Part shown: positions 46,404-58,954 of the stretch, one piece after another | Numbering within the stretch: position 1 is the stretch's first letter | Layout: every line of letters starts with the position of its first letter | Assembly: GCA_026874595.1 (NCBI GenBank) | Contig: CM049311.1 | Coordinates: forward strand, 5,429,676-5,493,675 | Direction: 5' to 3' | Length of the DNA stretch: 64,000 nucleotides | From: Sipunculus nudus | Lineage: Eukaryota; Annelida; Sipuncula; Golfingiida; Sipunculidae | Translations under genes and position numbers: made by a program | Notes under the pieces: model-generated | Seen by the model: only the letters and a program-made list of their open reading frames with translations | What the model was told of the DNA's origin: nothing | Database searches by the model: none

Positions 46404-48129
46404 ATTCTAGACAACTATAAAGTTTAAAGACAAGCTGTACATGGTTCTAGGCACTGAAGTTTTCTTTTGTTATTTGTTAAATTTTGTTAAATAGTTATCT
46501 AAAGCATATAGAATCCCGGCTTTAAGATTTTATTATCGGTCCATTTACAAGGTGATATAACTATTTCCAGAGTTGAGATGGTTGTAAACTGACGGTCTTG
46601 GACCGACTGCAGAGGTCAGCATGCATGGTAGTATGGACATTTTCTGTAGGATTCATCCAGTGAGCGAAATATCATATTCCAACAAAATTAAAAAAAAAAC
46701 TACATGCAAATATTCAAATGTAAACAATCAACATACATACACACAACTAATGTAGGAATCTGTTCACATTAAAGTCTTGTATATTAATTTAAAGTTATTT
46801 CTTAAGCTAATTTACATGCATCATCATAAACATGTTGTAAGAAAACGAAACAGAAGTCATTCATCGTCCGAGATGTCTGTATATCAGAAGGATAAGGACA
46901 CCTGTACCCACCCACCACCAGACAATATACCGGGTAACAAAAGTGCATGAAGTGCTTGAGAGAGAGCATGGTACCAATATCGGATTTTAAAAGTGAAATT
47001 ATATACCTGCACATTTCCATCCCAGCTGTTTACAAGAGGGTGTATTTACCATTCAGCTGCCTCACATAAATGGCTTTCTTTTATTATCTATACCAGGCCA
47101 GAGGTAGAGATAATGTTTATCTAGTCTGAAACAGCCGCAGTAAAATTATGCGTTTTACATGAGACAAACCAGTCAAAGTTAAACAAAAGCACTATATCGA
47201 AACTTGCTTTTGAATGGAAAATTGTTTCCATATGGTTGGATAAATATATATACAGATAAGTACCTATTCCTATTTCACATGTTGAACTGTTATTGCTTGG
47301 AAAATTACTTGCCCCATGGAAGTAATGATCAAGTATTATTATTTACTAAGTTTCATCATATGTTAATTACCAATGCATTTTTTCATAAGATACAATCCAG
47401 TGTACTGAGGGAGTTTTTACCATCTTTTGCTTTTATCTTCCATACATTTGATAGACTTTGTCTAACACAAGCCATGTCAGAAATGCTCCACACCTTTAAC
47501 TTTGATAAGGTTATCAAAGAAATAAGTTTTTTATAAACTTTAAATTATTTATCAGTGATGTCATCTTAATCATACAGGTATACAAATTAAGTCACAAATT
47601 GATAAGGCCAATTGTAGAAATTTTGAATTCTGATTTGAAATCAAATTACGGCATAAACTTTATATGTCTAAGATAATGTAAAAAATGAAGAAGACATATC
47701 TGACAATGAGGGATAAAAAACACTAAACCTATTATTTTCTAAAAACTGTAAAAGAATCCTATATAAAGTCACTTCTTACTAGCTCTTGGTGCGTCAATGA
47801 ACACCTGTATACTATGTTAAATGTGTCTTATCTTATAAATATATTGTGACTTCTTTATCTTTCATTTAGAATACAATTGCAAAAGGAAAATAATATTCTA
47901 TTCTCTCGTTCTTAATAACTCCGTGTCGAAGCCCAAAATGTCTCTAAACGCATTCGAGGATTGTGTACAAAGCAAAGACGATGTAATACAGTATATACAC
48001 ATGAACTTTCCTTAATTGACAGTATATACCAATATAAGAATACCATATTAATATATTTGGTGTAGTATGTATACTACCTTATTAAATGTCTTAAGTAAAG
48101 TATTAGCATTATGTATCAATAATATTGTT

Positions 48130-48500
48130 ATAACAACATGATATATGTAGCAAGCGCGAGCGAGCAGGGCAGACAAAGCCTGTGACGATACACCGGCCAA
48201 CAGCCGTCCTGGTACTGGTGCCCATGATACAATAATGGAATAATGAATATGCGATAGAAATACTAATAAATTTCCGGCTATTGTGGCCACTGGCCGGCGG
48301 AGCACGGACGTGCGGCAGGTAGAGACCTAATGATGCTGACCCAACAAGCGGGAGGCTGGTCCGACTGATCATTAGCAACAGGTGTCATGAACGGATTGGA
48401 CTGTCTGGGGGCACGCACTCAGAGCTCTGCTTCGTCTATCGATCGTCCGGGGGTTTGTCCCGCGGCGCTCCGACGATGACGCAGTATTCTACTTTATATT
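48130..48500. promoter_or_regulatory. GC-richer candidate enhancer island
   Basis: A distinct composition with dense factor-like words: GCAAGCGCGAGCGAGC, GGGCAGACAAAGCC, ACAATAATGGAATAATGAAT (Sox/POU-like), CTAATGATGC and AACAGGTGTCATGAAC (E-box CAGGTG). It lies 3.2 kb past the PRDM13 stop codon. No coding frame with a domain. A conserved noncoding element is inferred from texture only. Confidence 0.35.
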
Positions 48501-48512
48501 ATACCTGCCGTA

Positions 48513-48524
48513 CCCCCCCCCCCC
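48513..48524 (+). repeat. poly-C run
   Basis: C homopolymer next to the GC-richer island. Confidence 0.9.
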
Positions 48525-50109
48525 TGCCATCGTCTATCCACATGAAAAATCCTTTGATTAATTTCGGTTAAATTTACGACCACCTTGCTTTTTTTTCAAT
48601 CTCAGGTGTGTGAGGATACACATGCAGGCTGGCCTGCAGGGCTCCTATGAATGGGCTCGGTCAGCGAGTAGTTATCGTGCATTAGCTGTACAAAGCGACT
48701 TGTGTGGGTACTGTTAATGTTTTAAAAGTTAAAAAAATATGTATATTTGTATAATCTGTCCAATGTATGCCCACCTTAGAATTTACTGTTCGCTGTGGCA
48801 CTTGAGGAACGAGGTCAAATTGTATTTTAACCAAGACGACTAATTACTCCCTGAAGACATAATAAAGTATTTTCCGACTTAATAACATAAAAAAAATATT
48901 TTTAGATATAGAGTTGGATTCAGTTTTAACTTAACTGAAGCGTTAAGATTTTTAAACACCCAGGCAGTATTTATCTTGTACGCCATGATAAAAGTCTGTG
49001 CATTATACATGGTCCTCTCGTGGGTGCATGATTCTACAAAATAAGTGATATGTTTTGCTCAGTAATGACAAAGCTACATGTAGAAAGACTTCAGCAAGCA
49101 GGCGCGGATCGTGAACAATCTCTCCGTGTTTGGGATGGTATCAGAGGTTATTTATAGGTATATAAATGAACATGTCATTTTTACGACATAAAACTATAAA
49201 GATCGTTTCTGGTGCTAGCTTTTTGGTAAAACTTTATTTTTTATAAAAATCGGTTACCATTTATAGGGATTCAAGATTTAAATGAAGGGTAAACATTAAC
49301 GAATAAAATGTGCGATCTTTGACATGTTTATATGCTTCAGTCAAACCATATTTTATTCATAATACAATATATCGTACATACATGTATATATGATAATATA
49401 TAGATGGTTAGATAAACAGCACATTTGATAATGGCATATACATACGGTGCATGAGGTGAGGTATATGGGCAACCAACGTGGTGGGCCACTTAAAAAAAGA
49501 CAGATTTGCATGCATGCAATTGGCCTGAAGCCGCTGCTCCCCTATGCTACCACTACACTTTGACAAAGTCGATAGGATGTTGAAAAAATGGCGGTCTAGA
49601 GCATTAGGGTTACCTCTGGATCCTAGCTAGTTCAATCGACCTTTACCCTCGTTATAAAGCAGCTATACTTCATAGACTTTATGATACCGTATTACTGGTA
49701 AGGGTCATCCATGGACTTTCCAATCTACATAAACGCTCACTTAAAGAGTAAATTATAATGGATGGTCGGTCACAGAGTCCCATGAATATACACTAAGTTT
49801 GTTACTAGTAAACACAGAATCACAGAGATCCTATTTGTTTTTATTTTATATATATTTAAGGATATTCCCAGAGGGGAATATTTCATAATTGTTCAGGATT
49901 TGGCTTTCAACTAGTTTGAGGCCAAGGTCATGTGAGTGAATTTTATTTCGTGATATTCCGTCCAAACTAGGAGAAAAAAATTGTGACCATCTTCTCTTAT
50001 ATTTACTTAAATGCGAATTCTTTGACGAAATTTTCATGTCAGAAAAAATAATTGAAAAGTTGTCAAAAAGAGACAAAAACTTTTATAGAATTTATATAGG
50101 AAATGTAAA
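48525..50109. other. intergenic, nothing recognised
   Basis: No gene or defined repeat recognised. Confidence 0.5.
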
Positions 50110-50460
50110 TAGAACCATGTCATCTTCGGGTCTAGCCTGCGTCATGTTTGCTCAGTGTGGACGCTGCTCACAAGCGGAGTCTCTGTCAATATTAGTCCCG
50201 GTTAGCAAAACAATAGGTAAATTTCAATAGCCTGGCTTTGTCACTGGTATAATTTATACTCAGGGCGGGGCGGTCCCTTAAAATATCAAGCCGCGGGTCA
50301 GTCAGAGGCCGGCTTTATTGGATCGAGGTGTCTCTGAAGCAATTAGAGACTTCTGTAGGTGACGATATCCTTGTTGCTCACGTGACTGATCATCTCTTAG
50401 CGAGATCTCTACGTTACAGTATCTATTGATACACGAGCCCGAGTCGTGGGGCCCCATAAT
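50110..50460. promoter_or_regulatory. candidate regulatory island downstream of PRDM13
   Basis: A GC-richer patch 1.3-1.6 kb past the PRDM13 stop, with a GC box (GGGCGGGGCGG near 50264), AACAATAGG (Sox-like), the imperfect palindrome GAAGCAATTAGAGACTTC around a TAAT-type homeodomain core, and CTCACGTGACTGATCA. No coding frame. Tentative. Confidence 0.35.
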
Positions 50461-50760
50461 TAATTAGAATCTATGCTTTAATACCTTTTTTATTAATTAA
50501 AGAAAGGTATGTAGCAACATTATTCTTCAAAGAACCATACATGTGGAACTGTCAATGAAACTAGTGCATGAACGGTTTTGCAAGTTGGTTGCAGAGCAAC
50601 TTATTTAATAATTCTTATTATCCTAACTGGTGTTCCATTAACCATTCGTTTCTTTCGCATTTGAGTTTCTATTTGGTCTTTCAGTTTCTATTTATAAATA
50701 TATACATACAAAGGGGTTTCGTTGTAATCCAAAGGGTTAAAAATGAAGAATTATCTTTTC

Positions 50761-50780
50761 ACACACACACACACACACAC
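50761..50780 (+). repeat. (AC)n microsatellite
   Basis: Ten AC units. Confidence 0.9.
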
Positions 50781-51466
50781 GTGATTCTGTCAAACACATG
50801 TCAGTTCCTAAACCATCAAGTGGTCATGCAGTACGACAATGGAGGACGTCCTTTTCAAGGTGTCTGTAGAAAAATAGGAGCACAGTGAATAAAAATAGGC
50901 CGCGCACCGAGGTGAAAGCCACAGGAAGGAAAGACAGGATTTTCCTACATATATGTAAACTCTAAAGCTTTTCTAGTCCTTAAACCTTTAATAGCCGTAA
51001 GGTTGATTCAAATATAAAAAAAACACAGTTACTTTCGTTAGAGAATTTAAAAAGGATCTGAAAACCAACTGTACCCAAGTTCTTCCATGGTTGTCGCATG
51101 CATGAACCACAGAAAAGAAAGGAAAGAAAGAAAGAATAGTAGAAAGAAGAAAGAAAACTAAGGAAGAAAATCAACACAAGAATAAACCGACCATTATATA
51201 TGTATAAAAACATGCCTTTGAACGGAGGGAAAATTTTCATGCAATAATTTTCACAGGCAGAACGGAAGGGGAATTATTCGTTCATATATATACATATATC
51301 ACATATGTATGTTGTGATAGCTTATATAGTACATTTGCCCGCAAATATCTGTAATACATATGTCAAAAACTTATATAGAGATACATATATAGTGATTAAA
51401 AGGGCGGAGGGAAATTAGCAAGAAAGAAGAAACACGTGTATAATTTTCATAACTTATCTTAATAAT

Positions 51467-51514
51467 TTATTTCAACTTAAATGCACAATTGGTTCTAGAA
51501 CCACGTGATTTATT
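51467..51514 (-). terminator. PRDM13 polyadenylation signals
   Basis: Two canonical AATAAA hexamers on the minus strand, at 51514-51509 and 51472-51467, lie about 210 and 250 bases after the PRDM13 stop codon. Either would give a short 3' UTR. Confidence 0.5.
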
Positions 51515-51719
51515 GCTATGATATTTGATATCATTAAGATGAAAGTTCCAAAAGTTAAACATTGTCCTAGTTGAAACAGGAAAACAATGTTTCATAAAAC
51601 AGATCTTTCGAAGATTACATAACTGCATGCATAAACACAAGTAAATATTAATTATATACCATCATAACTTCATAGGAAGTTCATGGAAAAAGGATTCAAT
51701 GTTTATAAATACTGTAAAC

Positions 51720-52759
51720 TTAGGATAATACGTCAATTTCTTCTGCATCGCAACATTCGCCCAGATCATCAGAGTCGGAATTCCTGTCGGACTCTGTGTC
51801 CGCTTTGCTGTCGGAGTCAATGTCAATTTTATAATTTGTATCTCTGGAGATCTTTGTAGCCTCGTTTGGGTGCCTAGACTTTATATGACGTTCTAAGTCG
51901 CGCCTGCGCACTAATACTTTTCCGCAGTGGTCGCACCTATACGGGGTGTCTCCCTCCGCGTGCAGACGTATATGTTTGTTTAAATTGCTGGGATCGCCGA
52001 AAGGACGGAGACAGACCTTGCATTTCAATGGTTTATACCCGGTGTGGGTCCGAAGATGAATTTTTAGTCCATATTTTCTTGAATAGAACTTCCCACAATA
52101 AATACACAAATGTCCTTTTCGGGATTTGATTGTATACAGAGACCGCGGAAGCAGATCTATTGGTTCGCCTGCTTTTTCGGATGGTATCGGAAGAGGGTAC
52201 ATATGCACCGGTAACTTCGTGTTGTTAACGGGTAACCTTGCCCCGTATTTAACGTCGGAGTCTGGAGAAAGTTCAGTCAGAGAACATGGATCATTTGTTT
52301 GGTACGGCTGTAAAACGTGATCTCCATCTCCTCGCGGAGAGATATTTCTAGCTTGCGGAGAAAGAAGTCCGGTGAATGGAGGCGGCACAGGGCTGATTAA
52401 GCCTCCGACGGGTGACGTCATAAGTGGCGTAATATCTTTTTCCGCCAGTTGTCGTCTGCGTTCTGCCATGATGCTTTGCTCTAGCCACCATGTTGTGAGC
52501 GGCGTGTTTTGGTGCGCGTGTAATGGTCTGAACGCTGAAGGGCCCGCCATTGGTCTTATAAAAGGTGAACTTAACCAGGCCGGGTGAAGATGCGCGGGTA
52601 AACACATAGGTCGACCTCCTAAGCCTCCAGCTGGCCCTAACTTCCGGTCCATGTGACCCGGCCTTGACCTATCCAGGCAGTGGAACATCATATGCGCCTT
52701 CAGATTGTTGGGAAACTGGAAAGTTTGTCCACAAGAATCGCAGGTGTACTCCTGGTTTC
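51720..52759 (-). CDS. PRDM13: PRDM13 exon 3 (last)
   Basis: 1040 bases from the acceptor AATCACAG|GAAACC to TAA at 51722-51720. It completes a Gly codon and encodes zinc finger 1 (YTCDSCGQTF...AHMMFHC, 52742-52680), a Pro/Ser/Gly-rich linker of about 190 residues, the three C-terminal fingers (about 52106-51870), and the acidic tail. Keeping all four fingers in one terminal exon fits the family. Confidence 0.95.
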
Positions 52760-53704
52760 CTGTGATTCAAAAATAAATAAATAAAAAGTCTGTTTTATAT
52801 TTTCTTATTTTTCTCTCACTGCGCAATGATGACCAAAAGTGAACATAAAACTGATTTACTTCGTGGGGCAATTCAGTAAACAGATATGGTCTTCTGTTAC
52901 AGTGGTTGTAAATTGAAATGAAATTCTTAGTTGACCTGAATGCAGACACACCAAAATGAAGAATCTAATGAAGAATCTTTCATTTTCACCAGTCATTCAA
53001 TGAAATATGGTTGATTGTTCCCATTCAATTCTGATATGGGATTAAGAATGTTCAGTTAAGGATTAAACATTAAAGAAAATCATTCTTTTATACACAACCA
53101 TTTACATAACACCCAACCAAATTTTATTGGCTTAAATTTGTCTTATGGGGTTAAAGATTACAGGCTAAAACAAGTTGACTACTTCGCTGCATGTAAAAGC
53201 CTATTTATGGAATTTCCATTGTATATGCCTGGTGCATTTTACTTGAGAAGGCATCCTAACCCTTCCCCTACATGCAACCCCCACAGCTACCCGTGAAATT
53301 AAAAAAGTAATGAATTGTTTTCTTACCTCTAATATTAGCAGGAGTGAGTATTGGGACTTCCATCTCTCTGGCCAGACCCTCGCCGTACCACGCGTATAGC
53401 AGGTCGCCGCCTTTAATATCTCTTATTGTACGGTAAACTATCTGCCCCACCCCTCGCCTCACCGCCTCCACGTTCTGTTCGTGTCTGTCCCGTGCCCCCG
53501 GGATCAGAGCAAGCCACTGGGACGGACCGCCCTTGTCAGGAACAAGAAGTCCACCCTCAACGCGCACCTGTAGACGAAATGAAAGATTTTTTTTTAGCTG
53601 TGAACGGTGGAGATATAGGCTTATTGTTATATTTGTTAATACCTTGTCCATATCATTTTGTATCTTTTTCTTGTTAAGATCATATTGGCCACGCGCTTAC
53701 ACAT

Positions 53705-53755
<51 letters not shown>

Positions 53756-56302
53756 TTTAAATCACATTATACTGATAACTCATTAACTATTTATCATTAT
53801 TTACATTTCAATATTTCAAACTTCTCCTGTACTTCTTCATGAACAAATGCAAATCGCACAATATTATACCTAAAATTAGGATTAAATGGGAGTAACTTAA
53901 TAAGATATTACTCTTGATAATCTAAATGCCTGTAACTTTAATTTTTATATTTAGCTTTTCAATGATCGGTTAATTGATTATAATACACAAGTAAAACAAT
54001 GCAAACAGAAACATCGAGGCGTTACATTTGAGAGTGCTAAATAAAAATCTCCCAAAGTTCCATGAGATATCTTACCTTATACTTTTCCCTAGCTCTAGCT
54101 GAAACCGATAAATCGAAGCACACTGACGCAAAGTATAGAATATGCTTCTATCTTTTCTATTGATGCAGTCCAAGCAATTTAAAACGCTTTAGTATCGTTT
54201 CTGACAGAAGCTTTCGAGAGCGACTGTATTCCGAGTAATCCGTCGGCCACTTGACCCCTCTCAACAACATAGTTTACCCCATGTCGGTTTCCCTGCCCCA
54301 CGAGACAGACAGAAGGCATGTGTTACCATTGTCAATTTCTCACGTGAAATGGAACACTGAAATCGACAAGGTGCCGCGCATGCCAGCCCCGATATAACCA
54401 GATCCAGATATCACTCTTGCCCCTAAACTAAGTTTGTTTTTAAGTTACAGGCCAATTCACTGATCGTAAAAGAGTATTGGTTTTGCACAAAATGCGCCAC
54501 CCTACCCTCCCATATGCCCGCAGTCGCGAACAAGATAAAATGTTTGAGAAAGGATTAAAAGTGTTTGTGTTAGCTTGAAGGAGTACTTCCATTGAGCTAG
54601 GGCACTATATAAGCAGATTTAAGCACTTTACTATTTGTGCAAATGTCAAATTCCATGGTACTAGACTTTATGTACATTTTCAATGAGTATGTCCACCATT
54701 AAACCAAAGGGTCTAGCGACAGGAAATATTGAGATATGCGGTGTGCGCACAGGCCCTTGAGTTCAACCAAAGCATGAAAGTTTGTACACATGTCATATTT
54801 ATGATAACGTTAAGTGTTGTTACTCTATCACATATGGAGATAGCAAGTGACGAGATATCAAGATATAAATGTATTAAGTAACTGACATTTTACAATGTTT
54901 CTGCATGTGACTTGGTTTTGTGCATGCATATTACCCGAGTGTATTTATTTTACCATCTCATTTTAAATCTTTGAACTATCTAAAATCAACACCGGATAAC
55001 AACATTCAAATTGATTTTGAATATTAATCATTATAATTATTTAAAATAATTTGTTATGGGTAATACCTTGCCCTATAAATTTAATATATTATTATTCAAT
55101 ACTGATTTACTGTATGCATGATATTTAATTGTTAACAGATGCTTCGTCAATCGTATCATGATCTTAGTAATACCAATACCATTGTTATACTAATATAATA
55201 ACAATATATATAATCGACATTTAAATAAAAAAGATCAAAGAACTAATAAACTAAAACAAATCAATCACTCTAAAATGCAAATTCACTTATATTGCAGACA
55301 TATATTACTAAAGTATAGAATACCAATATATATACACATATGTTTTCATATTATTATTGTAATATCGTATTAAATAACTTATATATATATTATATCATAT
55401 TCATATTATTATATCGTATTATATGACACGTTTTCTTTATACTGCATCACCTGATAAGAAATATATCAATGTATGAACGCGTAAACACCTGGAGGCTATA
55501 ATTACTCCATAAACTCATGTATATATGCACATATCCAAACAAAATAGTATGCATTTGTACTGTTATAAGTATATAACGTCACGATTTACGAGCCTTGTTT
55601 TTTTTAATAATATATTACAGATATAATAGAAACCATAGAATACAAGCCTTTTATAAATGATTAGTCATATATATTATTACAACATAACTAACGTTTTGCA
55701 TGTGGACTTATACACACATACATTAGTGCACCATGGTGTGTAGATTTAACTTACATTTTTTTTATTTCTTATTAAAAACTGCATAAAATTAAATTTCTTC
55801 ATGCGTATACGTGGGATATACATGAAGATGTACTGAAAAACATTCAGACATGCTCTTTCAAAATATATTGTAAACTGTTGCATGAAGAATATTTCAGCAC
55901 ATCTATTTTGCATTGTTTTTAAATTCTTGTATTCTCACAATGTGATAAACGCGAAAGAACTACTGAAATCTTGAATTAAGTTATAACATTGTTACAGCGA
56001 AAGAACTGTCTATACACTGATGCCTTGTAGCTTGTATCCTCCAAATTGTTATTTTTATTGTCACATATTGTGAGCATATATGTAAGTTACGTAATGTCAA
56101 CGTTTGTATCTTGTATACTCTTTGTATATATGTTAGAAATGTCAATAGAAAATAAAAAAAAGTAAAATCTATATTTTGTATTATTATATATTGCACAATA
56201 CAAATTTTCCATGTTATTTATGTTAACTTATTGCTACAAGCAATTATTCTCAGATTTCCAGTTTTCATCTTCAATGCGTAACAATTTCAGTGAAAAATGC
56301 AA

Positions 56303-56384
<82 letters not shown>

Positions 56385-57227
56385 TTAGTATAAGTAATAT
56401 CTTGGATGACTGTTCGATTTACAAAAAAAGTTAGAAAATTTAATCCTTATCTTCATCATATTCCCGGAACCTTTCTATATAACCTCCTTTTATTGGGTTT
56501 GAATGTTTAAACCCTGATTTAATGTCAAACTAAAGAAAATAGGGATATCCCATTTAATATTGTAATTTAGGTGTCGATATGTGCTAACGTTACTGTTGTA
56601 AAAAGAAAATTAAAACACGCTCGCCGTCACATATATAGTTATTTTAGTTAGATCAATCCTTTAATACAGAATGATTGGTTTCTCAAGATAGATTTTCACA
56701 AATCCCTTCAGCTTTGGCAAAAGTATACACGTATGTCAGTTGTATATTCAGAAGTATGAAATGATTTTTTAGCAATACATATCCGTGAATTCGATTGTAA
56801 AAGCATCGTAAAAATGTTCGGTTAATTATTATTTTTCAATAATAATAATTATTTTATTCAATAATAATAATAATAATTTTTAATTTTTCGGAGAACGCGT
56901 CGAAATCCACGAAAAAAATGAAACATTATAAATATTGCAACATTATTTCGTAAGCTAACTTGTTATATGAAATTTATTATTAATATTAAGGTAAAAACAT
57001 TTAAATATTTAACTTACCTCTATAACTGATTGCCATTCCCTGCTATCAGACATGCCGAGGCCGAGTCTAAGTTCCTCAGGGTAGGGGTCCGTGACCGTTC
57101 CCCGGGGAATGTCTTCTAGAGCCCGCACGGCCACCCTGGGGGAAGGCAGCCTGACCGGCGGGGACCGCGTCTCGGGAGCTATCATGGCACTAGCGATTTG
57201 TAAATGACAACCGGTTCGCTCCCGCAT
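51720..57227 (-). CDS. PRDM13: PRDM13-like PR/SET zinc-finger transcription factor
   Basis: Three coding exons: 57227-57018, 53567-53327 and 52759-51720. Introns of 3450 and 567 bases have GT-AG ends (GAG|GTAAGT, AG|GTGCG; AGAG|GTAAGA, CACAG|GAAAC) in phases 0 and 1, giving 496 aa. The PR/SET domain spans about residues 20-140 and keeps the PRDM pattern (QWLALI, HEQNVEA, GQIVYR, LLYAWYG) instead of the catalytic NHxxxPN of SET methyltransferases. Zinc finger 1 has C157, C160, H173 and H177 (FHC end). Fingers 2-4 (residues 369-447) contain GHLCIYCGKFYSRKYGLKIH and LKCKVCLRPFGDPSNLNKHI, nearly identical to vertebrate PRDM13, and an acidic Ser/Asp tail follows. PRDM13 is a nuclear factor that in vertebrates specifies GABAergic neurons of the dorsal spinal cord and retinal amacrine cells downstream of Ptf1a. 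There is no frameshift, so probably functional. The start is ATG 57227 (496 aa) or 57185 (482 aa). Confidence 0.93.
53327..53567 (-). CDS. PRDM13: PRDM13 exon 2
   Basis: 241 bases, phase 0 in and phase 1 out. The acceptor is TTTCGTCTACAG|GTGCGC and the donor AGAG|GTAAGA. It encodes the PR-domain core from VRVEGGLLVPDKG to VPILTPANIR, including QWLALIPGARDRHEQNVEAV and the aromatic AWYGEG end typical of PRDM proteins. Confidence 0.92.
53708..53749 (+). repeat. (AG)n microsatellite in PRDM13 intron 1
   Basis: About 42 bases of AG repeat, 140 bases upstream of the exon 2 acceptor. On the transcribed strand it is a CT tract near, but outside, the normal polypyrimidine tract. Confidence 0.95.
53750..57017. 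other. PRDM13 intron 1 interior
   Basis: AT-rich intron with no nested gene recognised. Contains an AC/AT compound microsatellite (56303-56383). Open frames at 55981 and 56211 are low complexity. Confidence 0.6.
56303..56383 (+). repeat. (AC)n(AT)n compound microsatellite
   Basis: About 44 bases of AC followed by 37 of AT, within PRDM13 intron 1. Confidence 0.97.
57018..57227 (-). CDS. PRDM13: PRDM13 exon 1 (coding)
   Basis: 70 codons from ATG at 57227 to the donor GAG|GTAAGT. The frame has no ATG upstream before an in-frame stop at 57275. A second ATG at 57185 (MIAPETRS) fits better if CTATATATATAG at 57241-57230 is the TATA box, since transcription would then start near 57205. It encodes the start of the PR domain (VRALEDIPRGT, PEELRLGLGM). 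Confidence 0.85.
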
Positions 57228-57490
57228 TCTATATATATAGCCCAATATTAGCGGACGGGTGAAACCAGCTGATTAACTATTCAGCCAAATCGATGAGAAA
57301 ATATTGAAGTGACCGCACCTGTGGATTTGTACAACTTTTTACGCAGCCAGCCCCAGCCGGCTTCCTATTGGCCGCTGGTGTTTGGATAATTTCATAGGGA
57401 GGAGGGGGCTATAGGTCTCAATTCGCCTCGGGTGCTCCAACGCACGCGCGTCTCGCTGACCGGCCGCTTGGGGCAAGCATAAAAGGCTTG
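57228..57490 (-). promoter_or_regulatory. PRDM13 proximal promoter
   Basis: Read on the minus strand from the start codon outward: CTATATATATAG (57241-57230, TATA-like), E-box CAGCTG (57271-57266), E-box CAGGTG (57321-57316), CCAAT in CGGCCAATAG (about 57375-57366), and CpG-rich sequence beyond (ACGCGCGTGCG near 57442). The E-boxes suit control by neural bHLH factors. On the plus strand GCATAAAAGGC (57478) could be a TATA element of a divergent transcript. Confidence 0.5.
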
Positions 57491-58390
57491 TCATCGGGGC
57501 ATTCTATTGACAAGGGAGTCAAAATTTATTGTTCTGCTCAGCAGTCCGGGCACATGGCATCAGAAATTTACCTCAGAAATTGACATAAAACATGTTCACT
57601 TGAGCAAAGGTGGCCGACCTCACCCATAGAGTTGGCTAGTGATATGGATATTTGACATAGTAGCATGGCATTTTAATTTAGTGCGCCTTGCATATGTGAC
57701 TATTTGCTGATAATTGTGTTGATAATTTACACGGCAAACTGGCAGCAACGTTGTTTGTGTGCGCGCCAAACACCGGTGGTAGGGCAAGCCACGCGGGGCG
57801 TCCACAGGTGGCGTGCATGCTCAAGTCTATAGATTCACAAGAATTCGCTGCATTTTTCTCTTATAGAGATTTTAGATAATCGCGGGAACTTAGTCAACAT
57901 TAAGCACGTGCAATGCGCGAGCCGGTTAACCGCAGCGACAACAGCAGCGCGCGCGTTCTGTTAGCCGAGCAAACATGGGCACAGCCAGGTACATTTCTCT
58001 TTACCATGTATATTTTACGGCGAAATATGACATCAAACATATCCTTTGTCCCGATGCAGCGGAAAGCAGTGAATGAGGAAGCTAAAAATGCGTTCAAGCT
58101 CCTAATTTGCTTTGAGATATAAACGCACCTTATGTCAACTTCGTCACTTTCTGTTTTCTTGCACCTTGTGTTTGACTGAAATGTCGGCAAATGCGCAGAT
58201 TTAACAAACTCTCAGCAAAGAAAACTCTCCTCCCATCAATAACAACTTTTTCACCCGTGCTCACTATAAGCCGATAGTTTCTCGGCAATGAACGGTTTGT
58301 TAAACAAATAAAAAAGCGACGCGGCACGTGGCTGCACGTGGCCTTTGTGAAAATCGCACAAATGCTACCTCGCAACCTGTTGCGTTTCTG
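57491..58390. promoter_or_regulatory. upstream CpG-containing block
   Basis: 5' flank of PRDM13 with retained CpG words: CCACAGGTGGCGTGC near 57804, GGTTAACCGCAGCG near 57924, AGCAGCGCGCGCG near 57943, and a tandem E-box pair CACGTGGCTGCACGTGG near 58325. Overlapping open frames on both strands have no domain. Likely upstream regulatory DNA. Confidence 0.35.
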
Positions 58391-58954
58391 CAGTTGCTGG
58401 AGCGATTCCCTGCTATCTTGAATGATAAATCTGGCAATAAATATGAAATAGTTTGTCAGAAATTATCCAATTTTAATTACCGATTAATGAGATATGTATA
58501 AATTATTTAAACCTCGTGAAAAAAAATTTTTTTTTAGCATGAGCCCAAGCAAATTGCGGTTGGCGCCGCTCACTGAATGCGGGTGAGGGTATAACCTGTT
58601 GATTGTAGTGAATGACCCGATGAATGAATTATTGTAATTAATTGCATCGTTGTCTGTAATTAAGCAATCATTTTCTAAAGATATGGTTATTGCTGAATCT
58701 GGCGTTGTTCATTCAACCATTTGAGATTCAGGGAACATTTATTCTGCCGTTTCTGGCGCCTACAGATTTGGCTAGACTTTATACATTACATATTTGTCAA
58801 TGAAGTTAACGACACCTGACGTGTATACACAACGGGCAGGAAATGGCTTTGCTAGCTCTTGTAGGATGTTAGGTCCTATATATATAGTCACTGAAGTAAT
58901 AAAATGGATTGATTTTTTTTAATAATTTTTTTTTTTTGCTTTTCTTAAAACTGC
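58391..58954. other. intergenic, nothing recognised
   Basis: AT-rich. No supported feature. Confidence 0.5.

Larger units (their letters stand above)
44602..48129. other. AT-rich intergenic
   Basis: No gene recognised. It holds a G run (46206-46217) and an (AT)n tract (46355-46401). A tRNA-like stretch with GGTTCGAGCC near 45490 and an A-box-like TAGTACCATATGG near 45440 may be a SINE head. Open frames at 44965, 46802 and 47204 lack domain or splice support. Confidence 0.45.

Noticed and set aside
53426-53677. Plus-strand frame over PRDM13 exon 2
   Set aside because: Antisense shadow of the exon. Splice sites and domain support the minus strand.
57009-57245. PRDM13 start at 57245
   Set aside because: The codon there is TTG, not ATG. 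The first in-frame ATG is at 57227.
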